A DNA stretch of 64,000 bases from Bordetella parapertussis (GTDB lineage Bacteria; Pseudomonadota; Gammaproteobacteria; Burkholderiales; Burkholderiaceae_D), in assembly GCA_945866125.1 (NCBI GenBank), contig CAMBFZ010000015.1, forward strand, positions 36,330 to 100,329, read 5' to 3'. Both the position numbers and the translations under genes were made by a program. Within the stretch, counting starts at the first letter, position 1, and each line of letters begins with the position of its first letter. The notes beneath the pieces are model-generated. The model was not told the DNA's origin. It ran no database searches and was given only the letters and a program-made list of their open reading frames with translations. Shown here piece by piece: positions 48,030 through 56,920 of this stretch.

Positions 48030-48705
48030 CGCGCGGGACTGGCGCGGCAGCGTCTGGCGCATTGTCGATGCGCAGTACGCCGCTGGCGGCATGAAACTCG
48101 TTGACAGTCGCGAGGAGCAAGACATTCTCGACACGCTGTTGGATGCTGGTCTGCCATTGCTACCGGAGGTGTTTAAAAAGCTTGATCCTTTGCTGGCAGC
48201 CTCGTTTCGCTCGCACCCCAAGCGCTACGGTTCGCGCTTTCGGTCGGCCACCGACCCCGGTGTGTTTTATGGCTGCTGTCACGTTGACACCGCCTGCGCA
48301 GAGTTGGGTTATTGGCGCTGGAAATTTTTGCATGATGCGGTTGACCTGACCGGTATCAAGCCCGTTGCGCACACGGCTTTTCAGAGTGATGTCGCAACCC
48401 TGGCAATTGATTTGCGAGACCGATTATTTGAACGCGATGCGGCGAACTGGCAGCATCGCACCAGCTACACGGCCACTCAGGCCGTCGCACGCAGTGCACC
48501 TACGGCGCATCTGGGCGCCATTCGCTATGCGTCGGTGCGCGACCCCGAGCAGCGCGAGTGTATTGCGCTACTCACGCCCGCGGCGTTTTCTTCGGTCACA
48601 CCGCATCCAACCAAGGAAGCCTGGTGGTTGCAGGTAAAAGCGACCGAAGTAGTCTGGCGCAGCGATCAACGGTCGCTGGTACTGTCGGCCTTGCCTTGGC
48701 AATAA
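47989..48705 (+). CDS. RES-domain toxin
   Basis: A 238-aa RES toxin. RES toxins (MbcT, ParT-like) use NAD+ and arrest growth. The RES core is SHPKRYGSRFRSATDPGVFY with conserved-type residues R83, R85, Y94 and E105, and AELGYWRWKF after it. The GTG start at 47989 has GAGGG eight bases upstream, inside the antitoxin gene. Without the antitoxin the protein would be toxic; the overlap favours tight coupling. Confidence 0.88.
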   Translation: MSFTTWTPLALLSSARDWRGSVWRIVDAQYAAGGMKLVDSREEQDILDTLLDAGLPLLPEVFKKLDPLLAASFRSHPKRYGSRFRSATDPGVFYGCCHVDTACAELGYWRWKFLHDAVDLTGIKPVAHTAFQSDVATLAIDLRDRLFERDAANWQHRTSYTATQAVARSAPTAHLGAIRYASVRDPEQRECIALLTPAAFSSVTPHPTKEAWWLQVKATEVVWRSDQRSLVLSALPWQ

Positions 48706-48726
48706 ACTTAATCCGAAAGAAAATCC

Positions 48727-48936
48727 ATGAACCATGAAGACCGTTTGATTGCGATGGAGAGCAAACTCTTCGCTCAGGAAGAGCTCGTTGAAATCTTAAA
48801 CAAGACCGTATACCGGCAGCAGAAAAAAATCGACGAGCTCGATAGCCTCTGCATCGCGCTGGCGCGCCGCCTCTCCGACTTGCATGGTCGGGATGGGGCG
48901 GGCATGGCTGCCAACGAAAGACCGCCTCACTACTAA
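48727..48936 (+). CDS. slyX: SlyX-like protein
   Basis: A 69-aa coiled-coil protein, EDRLIAMESKLFAQEELVEI followed by LNKTVYRQQKKIDELDSLC, typical of SlyX. Function unknown; it lies 21 bp after the toxin gene. Confidence 0.88.
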   Translation: MNHEDRLIAMESKLFAQEELVEILNKTVYRQQKKIDELDSLCIALARRLSDLHGRDGAGMAANERPPHY

Positions 48937-48949
48937 AACGCCGATTGCC

Positions 48950-49279
48950 ATGACCATTGAAAATCACGAAAAAATTCTCTCCGCTTTACGTGTCGAGCTC
49001 AATGCCCAGACCGCTGAATATCCGTGGGTAGCGTTACAGCGTCAGTTTGCAGCGGGTAGCGTTGTCGCTGTTGCCGATGAATTAGATTTGGTTGACGTTG
49101 GTGCGCACATCGCTGCAGACGATAAGTTTGCTGTGCAACGCTGGATGGCGGCAGGCCAGCTCGGTCAGGTGACCGATGCGCAGGCCGCAGTCTGGCTGGC
49201 CGAGGATGCGCTGCTGTGGACGGTCGTCGTTAAGCCTTGGATTCTGGTGCAAAAACGGCGTGTGCCGCCCTTGCATTAG
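48950..49279 (+). CDS. DUF2288 family protein
   Basis: A 109-aa protein starting MTIENHEKILSALRVELNAQ, with VADELDLVDVGAHIAADD and KPWILVQ near the end, the DUF2288 pattern. No known function. The ATG at 48950 gives the family start; it is 13 bp after slyX, likely an operon. Confidence 0.8.
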   Translation: MTIENHEKILSALRVELNAQTAEYPWVALQRQFAAGSVVAVADELDLVDVGAHIAADDKFAVQRWMAAGQLGQVTDAQAAVWLAEDALLWTVVVKPWILVQKRRVPPLH

Positions 49280-49289
49280 GGTGGGCAGA

Positions 49290-49496
49290 GGCACGCGCGC
49301 ACCCCTTCGCTCGCCGCCGAAAGCGACGCAGGTGGCGTAGCTCGGAAGGACCGAGCCCACCGTATTTCTTCTTTCAGTTGTAGAACGTCGCATCGCTAAT
49401 ACTCAGCTTCCTGCAGACCTCTTCGACGCTGGTTCCTGGCTCAGCCTGCTTCAAGGCAAAAGCAATTTGCTGCTCCGTAAATTTGCTTGTCTTCAT
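49290..49496 (-). pseudogene. Remnant of an IS3-family transposase orfA
   Basis: Reading leftward from ATG at 49496 gives MKTSKFTEQQIAFALKQAEP then GTSVEEVCRKLSISDATFYN, the HTH of an IS3-family (IS407-like) OrfA. The next codon is TGA (49374-49376) where family members have TGG (W). The same frame goes on as KKKYGGLGPSELRHLR, again a family match, then loses similarity. So one nonsense change and loss of the rest have killed the element; no orfB or complete ends were seen. The gap 49497-49733 otherwise holds only AT-rich, gene-free sequence. Confidence 0.8.
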
Positions 49497-49733
49497 GACA
49501 TGACCCCCGTTTCATATGGTGAAAATCACGCCAGAAATTCTAATTTAAAATGAGACTATTTATTGGGATACGGTCAGATTGAGCAAGAGTGGCAAAATTT
49601 AACTGATCGGGCTCTTGAGGCATTTTTTGGGTTTTGGGATTGGTTATTGCTGGTCAAAACCAAGTTTATTGTTATTCTCGCTTTTTTTTCAAGCGAGATA
49701 ACACCGAGGAAATTTTATTAAGAGGTATCTAAA

Positions 49734-50231
49734 GTGCCCACAATATCGAAAAGCTTTGATCTGAACTCTGTCGAATGGCGTCGCATCACTGATCCAGACT
49801 GCACGGCATTTTTAGTTGATTTTGAATACAGCTTGCTTGGATATGACACGGCAAGCGGAAGACTGGACATGTTGCTTAGGTATGCAAAAGGCGGCCATTG
49901 CCGCCGTCACCGCCACGTGGCCTCTACCGTAACGTTGGTACTAGAGGGCGAACAAATCCTCAGGCAGACTAGTTCTGACGGGAGTATTCATTTGATACAT
50001 CGTAAAAAAGGTGACTACGCGCTGGCCACGGCAGATGCTTACCCGCACTTGGAGCAGGGTGGCGATCACGGGGGCACTGTGCTCCTTTCAATGACTGCAC
50101 TGGATGGAATATTGTTTGAGTACTTTGACGAATCAATGAACAGCACCGGGACGGTGTCGATAGCCGAGTATGTCCAAAGCTGGTTTGCGGGTAAGGCTTA
50201 CGGAAAAATTCATGATGATCATCGAGGTTGA
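49734..50231 (+). CDS. Cupin-domain protein
   Basis: A 165-aa single-domain cupin. The metal-site motif region is YAKGGHCRRHRHVASTVTLV with several histidines, then a second region HLIHRKKGDYALATADAYPH. A GTG start at 49734 has AGAGG upstream. Enzyme or sensor role not assigned. The MAPEG gene follows 29 bp later. Composition is more AT-rich than the core genes to the left. Confidence 0.75.
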   Translation: MPTISKSFDLNSVEWRRITDPDCTAFLVDFEYSLLGYDTASGRLDMLLRYAKGGHCRRHRHVASTVTLVLEGEQILRQTSSDGSIHLIHRKKGDYALATADAYPHLEQGGDHGGTVLLSMTALDGILFEYFDESMNSTGTVSIAEYVQSWFAGKAYGKIHDDHRG

Positions 50232-50260
50232 ACCTGTAGATTATTCTGTGAGATCAAGCT

Positions 50261-50635
50261 ATGCCCCAAATTACCATCGCCATATTAATTTCAGGTTTAC
50301 TACCGATAGCCTGTGCTGGCCTAGCTAAATGGGGATTCAAAGATTACAACAATCGAGAGCCAAGGACATGGCTCGCTGCTCAGGAAGGCTGGCGTGCAAG
50401 GGCCAACGCGGCTCAACAAAACAGCTTCGAGATATTCCCCCTGTTTGTGGCAGCCGTTATATTCGCCATTCTGGCGGGTACCGATGCCTCGATAATTTCG
50501 CCTCTGTGTTGGTTTTTTGTGGCGACGAGAATTACCTACATTTACTTCTACTTAACCGACAAGGCACTGCTGCGGACTTTGGTCTGGATTCTTGGTCTAG
50601 GGGTAATACTGAGGCTATTCCTCTTCGCCATGTAG
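50261..50635 (+). CDS. MAPEG-family membrane protein
   Basis: A 124-aa protein with four predicted helices. MAPEG-type features are FKDYNNREPRTWLAAQEGWR and NAAQQNSFEIFPLFVAAVI. MAPEG proteins include glutathione transferases and their relatives; the bacterial role is usually unknown. The gene-free promoter gap for the calpain gene follows (50636-50891), AT-rich at 50750-50880. Confidence 0.85.
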   Translation: MPQITIAILISGLLPIACAGLAKWGFKDYNNREPRTWLAAQEGWRARANAAQQNSFEIFPLFVAAVIFAILAGTDASIISPLCWFFVATRITYIYFYLTDKALLRTLVWILGLGVILRLFLFAM

Positions 50636-50891
50636 GAGGCGCCGCATTAGTCACCCGCGTTGATTCTTTGGGCAGCGATGATTAATTCACCTTGCAGATT
50701 TTCTGCATTCAATGCAATCAATGATTTGTACTGCGCTCGACGAGTAGAAAACGAATAAATTAGTGCCTTCAGATACTTGGCTACTTTATTTTATTATGGT
50801 ATAGATGTAAAAAATTTCTAACTGTCTCTTAAATTTCTTTGCTGATGTAATTGTCAATAAAAATAAATCCACTTCACAAAAGGAAACGATC

Positions 50892-53800
50892 ATGCCCCAC
50901 GACGACTCCCAATCAGATACCGCTTACGACTCCAAGCCATATACCGCTGACATCAGTGAAAGTGGTGCTGTATTGTTTATCGACAGTGATGGTAATTGGC
51001 TCGTAGGCTTGGTGAATTCAGAGGTGAGCACTTACATAAAGATTCATACTGCGACGGCTGATAGCATTACCACAAATACCTCCGGGTTGATTCCACAATC
51101 TATCGACCTTTCAGAAAGTGGTGCTTACACTTTGTATTTTGAAGATGAGAAGGACGGAGAATTTTATTCTGTCGAGGTTAGCGCAGATGGTTTATTAGAT
51201 TTTAATGATGTCACAAAAATGTCTTCGGATAATATTGCTGAGTACGAAGAGGAGGAGGGGGAGGATTTAGATGAATCGGGCGGTATTGGCGACGATGAAA
51301 TTGTTTGGGATGATGGGTTTTGGTTAGATGTTTCTGTGAACGCCGAAGGAGAGTATGTAGTCACGCGTGATGACGACAGCAAGGTTGTAATTTCCCATGA
51401 GGGCACTCCTATTGATCACAACTGGCTGACCAAGGGTGGGTATGAAATTTGGGAAGCAATTCCTGATTACATGTCAGAGGGTGAACTCGGATTTGATGTT
51501 TTTGTTTACCACGAGGAAGAAGGTGACGTATTAGTATTTACACTAGATTCCTCCGGAGAAATTACGAAAATTGCGAGCCTATATGATTGGGAAAACGCCT
51601 ATTTAGCCGCAGATGACACAGATGACACAGATGACACAGATGACACAGATGACACAGATGACACAGATGACACAGATGACACAGATGACACAGATGACAC
51701 AGATGACACAGATGACGAGGAATCATATTATTTAGATATTTCTGTTAATGCAGGTGGGGAGTTTGTAATCACGCGTGAAGACGACAGCAGTGTTGTGATT
51801 TCCACTTCTGAGGGCACACCCATTAATCAAGAGTGGCTATCCGATGGTGGCTATGAAATGTGGGACGCAATTCCTGATTACATGTCAGAGGGTGAACTCG
51901 GATTTGATGTTTTTGTTTACCAAGAGGAAGAGGGTGAAGTATTAGTATTTACACTAGATTCCTCCGGAAAAATAACGAAAATTTCGAGCCTAGATGATTG
52001 GTCAAACTCCTTTGGCGACACAGATGACACAGATGACACAGATGACACAGATGACACAGATGACACAGATGACACAGATGACACAGATGACACAGATGAT
52101 TATGATAACGAGGATGCTGAGGACGATAATTGGGAAGATGAATATGAAGCCGACTTAGACGGTGACGGTGAAAAAGACGAGACAGATATTCAAGAAGATG
52201 GCGACACCGCTGTCGTAACGGGTTGGGCCGCTGATCTAAAAACACCTTATCTGCAAACCGCGCTCAATGAGGGCGGTATGGTTGACGGTGGCATTACGCA
52301 TGCCGAGGCAGTGGAGCTGTTTCAGGGGCTTAGTTCTGAGCTTTCGTCATCCGGCGTTACGGTGATCAGTGACGATGTGATGGGAGACCTAAAGAGTATT
52401 TCCGCACGAGCTGATGGTTTGTTTACCTCGACAAATATGCTTGGAGCGGCAAATGATTATTTGTCCAGTGTTGTCGTCGATTTGATTGCTGGCTCACCCG
52501 CGAACGCATTTTATACAGGGGGTGCATCAAAACAAACCAAACTAGGTAATCTTGGTGATGGCACTAGTATTGATAATTTCAATAAATTAATTGATAAATG
52601 GTTGCTCGGAAAAGACGTCCCGTTGGCAGTCTCGGGAGGCGATTCGGCTAATCCGGACGGTACCAGTGCGACCGGTAAATACAGCTTGATCGACGGAGAG
52701 ATGTTCGTTGGTGGCGCAACCGGTGAAGAGGTGGTGCAGGGAAATATTGGCAACTGTTATCTTGATGCGTCATTTATCTCTATCGCTGAGACGAACCCCG
52801 ACACTTTCAAGGCCGCTGCATCAGAAAATGCAGCGAACGGCACAGAAAAATCTTGGGGTGTTCGCTTTTTTGATAATAAGGGAAAGTCGAATTGGGTTAC
52901 GGTTAATAATCAGCTTCCAACACAAGATGGGGCAGCAAGCGCTACGACCGATTCACTGATTTATGCCAAATCGACAACTACAGGAGAATTATGGCCGTCC
53001 TTGTTCGAGAAGGCTTACGTGCAAGTCAATGAAACAGGCCTGTTAAAGTCGAGCACTGACAGTAAAAATTCTTATTTCTCTACTGAGGGTGGATTTTCAG
53101 TCCCGATGCTACATATTGCGGGCGGCACCTCCATTACCGGTTTTAGCGATTCAATGAACTTCGGTGCTGTTGAGGATTGGGTATCAGTTACGAAACTGGA
53201 TTCAAGTAATGTGGCGAAAAATGCTGAACAGGTAATGAAAGATTTAAATGCCGGCAAACCTGGCTGGATGGCATCGTGGTCGGTGATTCCTAACGATGCC
53301 GGCATCACTAATTTTGTGTCAGGCCACGCGTACGCTGTTGTCGATGCGGAGCCAGACAATCCATCCAACACCACCGTCAAAATATTCAACCCGTGGGGTG
53401 TAAGTGACGGCTCCAGTGGGTGGGAGTCGCCATTTACAAAATCAGCATCCTACATCGCAGATATTGATTCTATAATAAACTTTGGTGTTTTTATTTTGGA
53501 TTCTTCCGCGGATGTAACTACGAGCGCCACCACCAAAAAAAATGCGGCCGTTTCAGCGAATGCCTATTTAGCAGCGGGTAGTGCCAAGGCGAACGTGTCC
53601 GTTGGCGCATTGCAAGTAGGTGATACCTCGGACGATACCTTGACAGGCGATAGTTTTAATAACACCTTAGTTGGCAAGGACGGCGATGACACAATCGACG
53701 GTGGCGTGGGCAATGACGATCTGCTAGGCGGCGATGGCGCCGATTCGCTCATTGGAGGAGATGGACTCGATACTGCTGTGTTCACCGGTGTTATTGCTGA

Positions 53801-54320
53801 TTATCTGATCAAGGTTGATGCGGCAGCCTGTACAGTTGTGGATGAGGCCGATTTCAAGCGCACCACCGATAGTCTGACCACGGTAGAGAGATTGCAGTTT
53901 ACCGATTCGTCGCTGGCACTCGACACGGACGGTAACGCTGGTGAGGTTTACCGGCTCTATCAGGTGTTTGATCGTGATCCGGCGCAGGGTGACACCACCG
54001 GTCTGGGCTATTGGATTGCGCAGGCCGATGGCGGAATGGACTTATCGGAAGTGGCTGCACGGTTTATCGATTCCACTGAATTCAGCACGACTTATGGCGA
54101 CGACTTAAGTAATGCCGAATTCATCACCAGCCTCTACACCAACTTTTTAAACAGAACTGCCGACCAAAGTGGCTTTGACTGGTGGGTCGCGCAGCTCGAT
54201 ACCAATCCAGACAGAACCCGTGCGACCGTGTTGGCAGAATTTTCCGAGTCGACAGAAAATGTCGCCGCGGTAGCCGGCCTGATTGCCAGCGGCATTGTGT
54301 ATACCGAGTACGTGGCTTAA
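50892..54320 (+). CDS. Large secreted calpain-like protease with acidic repeats, RTX motifs and DUF4214
   Basis: A 1142-aa acidic protein with no N-terminal signal. Two copies of a roughly 100-aa domain (about 140-235 and 277-374; shared IPDYMSEGELGFDVFVY) are each followed by an array of Asp-Asp-Thr repeats. A calpain (C2)-like protease domain follows at about 590-870, with putative C622 (GNIGNCYLDAS), H812 (SGHAYAVVDA) and N833 (FNPWGVSDG). Glycine/aspartate RTX nonapeptides (GGVGNDDLLGGDGADSL) lie at about 915-965, and a DUF4214 tail from about 1018 (VYRLYQVFDRDPAQGDTTGL). RTX plus DUF4214 points to type I secretion and Ca2+-dependent folding. No type I transporter genes are nearby. RBS AAAGGAAA. 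Confidence 0.88.
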   Translation: MPHDDSQSDTAYDSKPYTADISESGAVLFIDSDGNWLVGLVNSEVSTYIKIHTATADSITTNTSGLIPQSIDLSESGAYTLYFEDEKDGEFYSVEVSADGLLDFNDVTKMSSDNIAEYEEEEGEDLDESGGIGDDEIVWDDGFWLDVSVNAEGEYVVTRDDDSKVVISHEGTPIDHNWLTKGGYEIWEAIPDYMSEGELGFDVFVYHEEEGDVLVFTLDSSGEITKIASLYDWENAYLAADDTDDTDDTDDTDDTDDTDDTDDTDDTDDTDDTDDEESYYLDISVNAGGEFVITREDDSSVVISTSEGTPINQEWLSDGGYEMWDAIPDYMSEGELGFDVFVYQEEEGEVLVFTLDSSGKITKISSLDDWSNSFGDTDDTDDTDDTDDTDDTDDTDDTDDTDDYDNEDAEDDNWEDEYEADLDGDGEKDETDIQEDGDTAVVTGWAADLKTPYLQTALNEGGMVDGGITHAEAVELFQGLSSELSSSGVTVISDDVMGDLKSISARADGLFTSTNMLGAANDYLSSVVVDLIAGSPANAFYTGGASKQTKLGNLGDGTSIDNFNKLIDKWLLGKDVPLAVSGGDSANPDGTSATGKYSLIDGEMFVGGATGEEVVQGNIGNCYLDASFISIAETNPDTFKAAASENAANGTEKSWGVRFFDNKGKSNWVTVNNQLPTQDGAASATTDSLIYAKSTTTGELWPSLFEKAYVQVNETGLLKSSTDSKNSYFSTEGGFSVPMLHIAGGTSITGFSDSMNFGAVEDWVSVTKLDSSNVAKNAEQVMKDLNAGKPGWMASWSVIPNDAGITNFVSGHAYAVVDAEPDNPSNTTVKIFNPWGVSDGSSGWESPFTKSASYIADIDSIINFGVFILDSSADVTTSATTKKNAAVSANAYLAAGSAKANVSVGALQVGDTSDDTLTGDSFNNTLVGKDGDDTIDGGVGNDDLLGGDGADSLIGGDGLDTAVFTGVIADYLIKVDAAACTVVDEADFKRTTDSLTTVERLQFTDSSLALDTDGNAGEVYRLYQVFDRDPAQGDTTGLGYWIAQADGGMDLSEVAARFIDSTEFSTTYGDDLSNAEFITSLYTNFLNRTADQSGFDWWVAQLDTNPDRTRATVLAEFSESTENVAAVAGLIASGIVYTEYVA
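51612..51710 (+). repeat. Tandem 9-bp repeat, array 1 (11 copies of GATGACACA)
   Basis: Eleven exact copies of GATGACACA encode Asp-Asp-Thr units inside the calpain-like gene. Because the unit is 9 bp, copy changes keep the reading frame. Confidence 0.95.
52023..52094 (+). repeat. Tandem 9-bp repeat, array 2 (8 copies of GATGACACA)
   Basis: Eight exact copies of the same GATGACACA unit, preceded by a partial GACACA. It follows the second copy of the duplicated domain, as array 1 follows the first. Confidence 0.95.
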
Positions 54321-54945
54321 GGATATGGCCGCACCAAGCGGTGCGGTAAATAGCACGACGGTGCTCAGCAGCAGCACCGTCGCAAAGGCACTGATCACGC
54401 AGAGGCTGGCGGGCGATTCGCTGGATATAACCAATGCTTTTGCGGTTTTGGAGCTTCGATAGCGATGCGTAGGTAAGTCGCGCCCAGCATGGCCACAATA
54501 ACCACGGCGATGTTGATGGCTACGCTTCGTTTTTGCAGATTAGTGTGCAATTAGTTGGCCATAGTAGAAAACGACAAAACGAAAGATGCCCGGTGGATGC
54601 GCTGTTGTGAATGGTTGACTTGATGACGCTATTGACTCACAAGCTATTGAAATACAGCCAAAAGGCATGGAGTCGGGAACAACACAAGCTACAACCATTG
54701 TTGTGGCGGGCTCAATCAACGAGGTGCTGCCGATGCTGACACAAGCAGCATCGGCAGCACCGGCGTGGTAAACGGTGATGTAAGTTAGGGCATCCGGCGC
54801 CATGCGACAACCGACAATCAAGTACCCGCTGACTTCGCTAACCAGTTTTATGCCAACAGGGAACAATCTGCGGCATAGTCCAGATGATTTGCCCATCCAC
54901 TAAATCGGACTCTGCTCATTTTCTTAAATTTTTAAAAGGCAACGC
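54321..54945. other. Gene-free gap with several strong inverted repeats
   Basis: Hairpins are CCGCACC/GGTGCGG (54329-54335/54340-54346) just after the calpain stop, CGACGGTGCT/AGCACCGTCG (54356-54365/54373-54382), and a perfect 16-bp arm pair GGTGCTGCCGATGCTG/CAGCATCGGCAGCACC (54723-54738/54746-54761). None has a clear U tract. Leftward, 54420-54530 reads as a short hydrophobic fragment (INIAVVIVAMLGATYLRIAI), perhaps a decayed membrane-protein gene. No intact gene was seen. Confidence 0.5.
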
Positions 54946-55485
54946 ATGAAAAAAATTGCTCTTGCTTCTGTTCTTGCTCTCGTGGCTATTGGCGCACAAG
55001 CTCAAACTTACGGCGAAATTGGTTACACCAGCATGACCTTCAAAGAAACAAAGGACGGTAACGCTATTAAGGTTTCTCCCTCCGCAATTCGTGGAATTCT
55101 GGGCTACGAGTTGAATCCGAATCTGGCGCTTGAAGGGATGGCAGCTTTCGGCATCGGCGATGCAACATTCAAAATCGGTGGCGAGAGCCTTTCTGGGTTT
55201 AAGCTTAAAGTTGATAATATTTTCGGTGTCTATCTGAAGCCGAAGATGAAACTGAATGACGCCATTGAGATCTTTGGACGCGTCGGTTATGCACGTCTCA
55301 AAGGCACGCTCACCTTTACTGGACTAGGCTCTGAGTCAGCCAGCGACAACGGCTTCTCCTATGGTGCGGGTCTGAACTACGCAATCGATTCGAAGACTTC
55401 TCTGAACGTTGACTACATGCAATACCTGAACAAAGACGGAGTTAAATTCAACGGATTTACATTTGGCGCTGGCTACAAGTTCTAA
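54946..55485 (+). CDS. Outer-membrane beta-barrel protein (small porin-like)
   Basis: A 179-aa protein with a clear signal peptide (MKKIALASVLALVAIGAQA, cut before QTYGEIGY). Alternating hydrophobic strands end in a C-terminal Phe (GFTFGAGYKF), the outer-membrane insertion signature. It resembles OmpA-like or OmpW-like eight-strand barrels. Function unknown. AT-rich leader with AAAAGGCAACG before the ATG. Confidence 0.85.
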   Translation: MKKIALASVLALVAIGAQAQTYGEIGYTSMTFKETKDGNAIKVSPSAIRGILGYELNPNLALEGMAAFGIGDATFKIGGESLSGFKLKVDNIFGVYLKPKMKLNDAIEIFGRVGYARLKGTLTFTGLGSESASDNGFSYGAGLNYAIDSKTSLNVDYMQYLNKDGVKFNGFTFGAGYKF

Positions 55486-55509
55486 TTGTTGAAGTTCCCC
55501 AGACTTAAA

Positions 55510-55531
55510 GCCGCCTTCAGGCGGCCTTTTT
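55510..55531 (+). terminator. Terminator of the beta-barrel gene
   Basis: GCCGCC (55510-55515) and GGCGGC (55520-55525), loop TTCA, followed by CTTTTT. Confidence 0.9.
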
Positions 55532-55782
55532 ATGATCATTGGTAACGCCGCTGCCTCCAACTGAGCGATACCCCCTTTGTTCACTGTAGCCTTCATCTTG
55601 ATCCTTTAATGGGCCGCTTGCGGCAGTTCAACCAAAAAAGAACTGCCTATCAAGGCGTCGTTTTCTTGTTGTGGAACAATTACGTGAAATTAAATCAGGA
55701 ATTTCCAGCTTAGTCTTTGCTGAGACTGCCGAGGAGGCGAAGCAGGACTGGTTTCTAGTGATCGCCGACTGTTTTACACAGC

Positions 55783-55809
55783 AAAAAGCCCAGCCTTGTG
55801 GGCTGGGCT
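55783..55809 (-). terminator. Terminator downstream of tRNA-Asp
   Basis: AGCCCAGCC (55787-55795) pairs with GGCTGGGCT (55801-55809); on the minus strand it ends in a U-run (55783-55787 region). It lies 107 bp beyond the tRNA. The rest of 55532-55915 holds no gene. Confidence 0.85.
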
Positions 55810-55915
55810 AAATGGTTAGATAGCCAAGTTTAGCGGGCTATCGGACTGACTGTGTGGTAACTATTATGGTAGTTTCATCGCAAAGCTTCAGAAAACCTTA
55901 TAGAACCTATTGACT

Positions 55916-55992
55916 TGGCGGAGCGGACGGGACTCGAACCCGCGACCCCCGGCGTGACAGGCCGGTATTCTAACCAACTGAACTACCGCTCC
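55916..55992 (-). tRNA. tRNA-Asp (GTC)
   Basis: A 77-nt cloverleaf including encoded CCA (55916-55918). Minus-strand 5' GGAGCGGTAGTTCAGTTGG pairs with the 3' acceptor CCGCTCC. Anticodon GTC is at 55956-55958, T-loop GTTCGAGTC. Single, not in an rRNA operon. Confidence 0.97.
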
Positions 55993-56211
55993 TTTATCGG
56001 CCTCAACAGATAAGGCACGAAAGCGCAAGATTTTACCGGAAATTAATCATCCTGTCGCGCTCAAATTGTGACGGCCTGCAATTCTATCCAGACTGAGCCG
56101 ATTTAACGGATGCCGTGACCGCCAAAAGCTTGACGGGTCTAGGAGGGTAATCGCCAATATTTATTATAAATCGGCTATTATTTTTTCCTACTTGCCCATA
56201 GGAGAAACAGC

Positions 56212-56514
56212 ATGTTGGAATCGCCCAGCCACACCGCTCGCGTCGAACTTAAAAACCTCATGCAGGAAGTCCAGGCGCTGTTCGCAGAAGCCACTTCGGC
56301 AACCGGAGTCAAAGCCGAAGAGCTGCGCCACCGCGGCCTGCACCTGCTCGATAGTGCGCTGGATCAAGTGCACGACCTGCAAGCCGCTACCCTCGAAAAA
56401 GGCAAAGAGATTGCCAAGGATACCGATGGCTATGTCCGCGCCAATCCTTGGCAGGCAGTCGGCATTGCGGCCGTTGTCGGGCTCTTGGCCGGTATGCTGA
56501 TTGCCCGTAAATAA
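56212..56514 (+). CDS. YqjD/ElaB-like membrane-anchored protein (DUF883)
   Basis: A 100-aa protein with a long amphipathic helix and a C-terminal membrane anchor (QAVGIAAVVGLLAGMLIARK), the layout of YqjD/ElaB, which bind ribosomes at the membrane in stationary phase. VRANPWQAVG is the family hinge. First gene of a yqjDEK-like operon. AGGAG is at 56201-56205. Confidence 0.88.
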   Translation: MLESPSHTARVELKNLMQEVQALFAEATSATGVKAEELRHRGLHLLDSALDQVHDLQAATLEKGKEIAKDTDGYVRANPWQAVGIAAVVGLLAGMLIARK

Positions 56515-56527
56515 ACGCCAAACGCCA

Positions 56528-56920
56528 ATGCACGACGATGATCCAACCCGACCCGGGCTGATGGCTTCGGTTAAAGCGCTGGCAGACCATGCCCTCGGGC
56601 TATTGCTTTCCCGTTCAGCGTTAGCTGCACTTGAGCTTGCTGAGGCGCGTGATGCATTGCTGCGTCTGCTGTTGTTGTCGGCTTGCGGCCTGCTCGCCGC
56701 CACGTTTGCGCTGGTGCTTTGGTCGGCGTTGCTGATTGTGCTGACTTGGGAGGCCATGGGCTGGACTATTTTGCTTTGGCTGGCTGCCGCTTACTCCTTG
56801 CTGGCCTGGCTGTTGTTACGCCAGGTCCGCCGGCTGTTAGGTAGTGCTCAGTTGGGTTTGCCGGCCACCATGGCCGAGCTCAGGGCTGATCGCGACGCCT
56901 TATTTGATCGCGCATCATGA
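56528..56920 (+). CDS. YqjE-like (phage-holin superfamily) membrane protein
   Basis: A 130-aa protein with two closely spaced membrane helices (LLLLSACGLLAATFALVLWS and LLWLAAAYSLLAWLLL) and charged ends, as in YqjE. ATG at 56528, 13 bp after the DUF883 gene; an in-frame start at 56501 would overlap that gene. Its stop overlaps the next start (ATGA). Confidence 0.8.
   Translation: MHDDDPTRPGLMASVKALADHALGLLLSRSALAALELAEARDALLRLLLLSACGLLAATFALVLWSALLIVLTWEAMGWTILLWLAAAYSLLAWLLLRQVRRLLGSAQLGLPATMAELRADRDALFDRAS

Noticed and set aside
51612..52094. Repeat arrays as CRISPR
   Set aside because: The 9-bp units have no spacers and lie in a coding frame (Asp-Asp-Thr); no cas genes are near.
54540..54896. 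118-aa minus-strand frame
   Set aside because: No ribosome site and no recognisable domain; it runs through the perfect hairpin 54723-54761.
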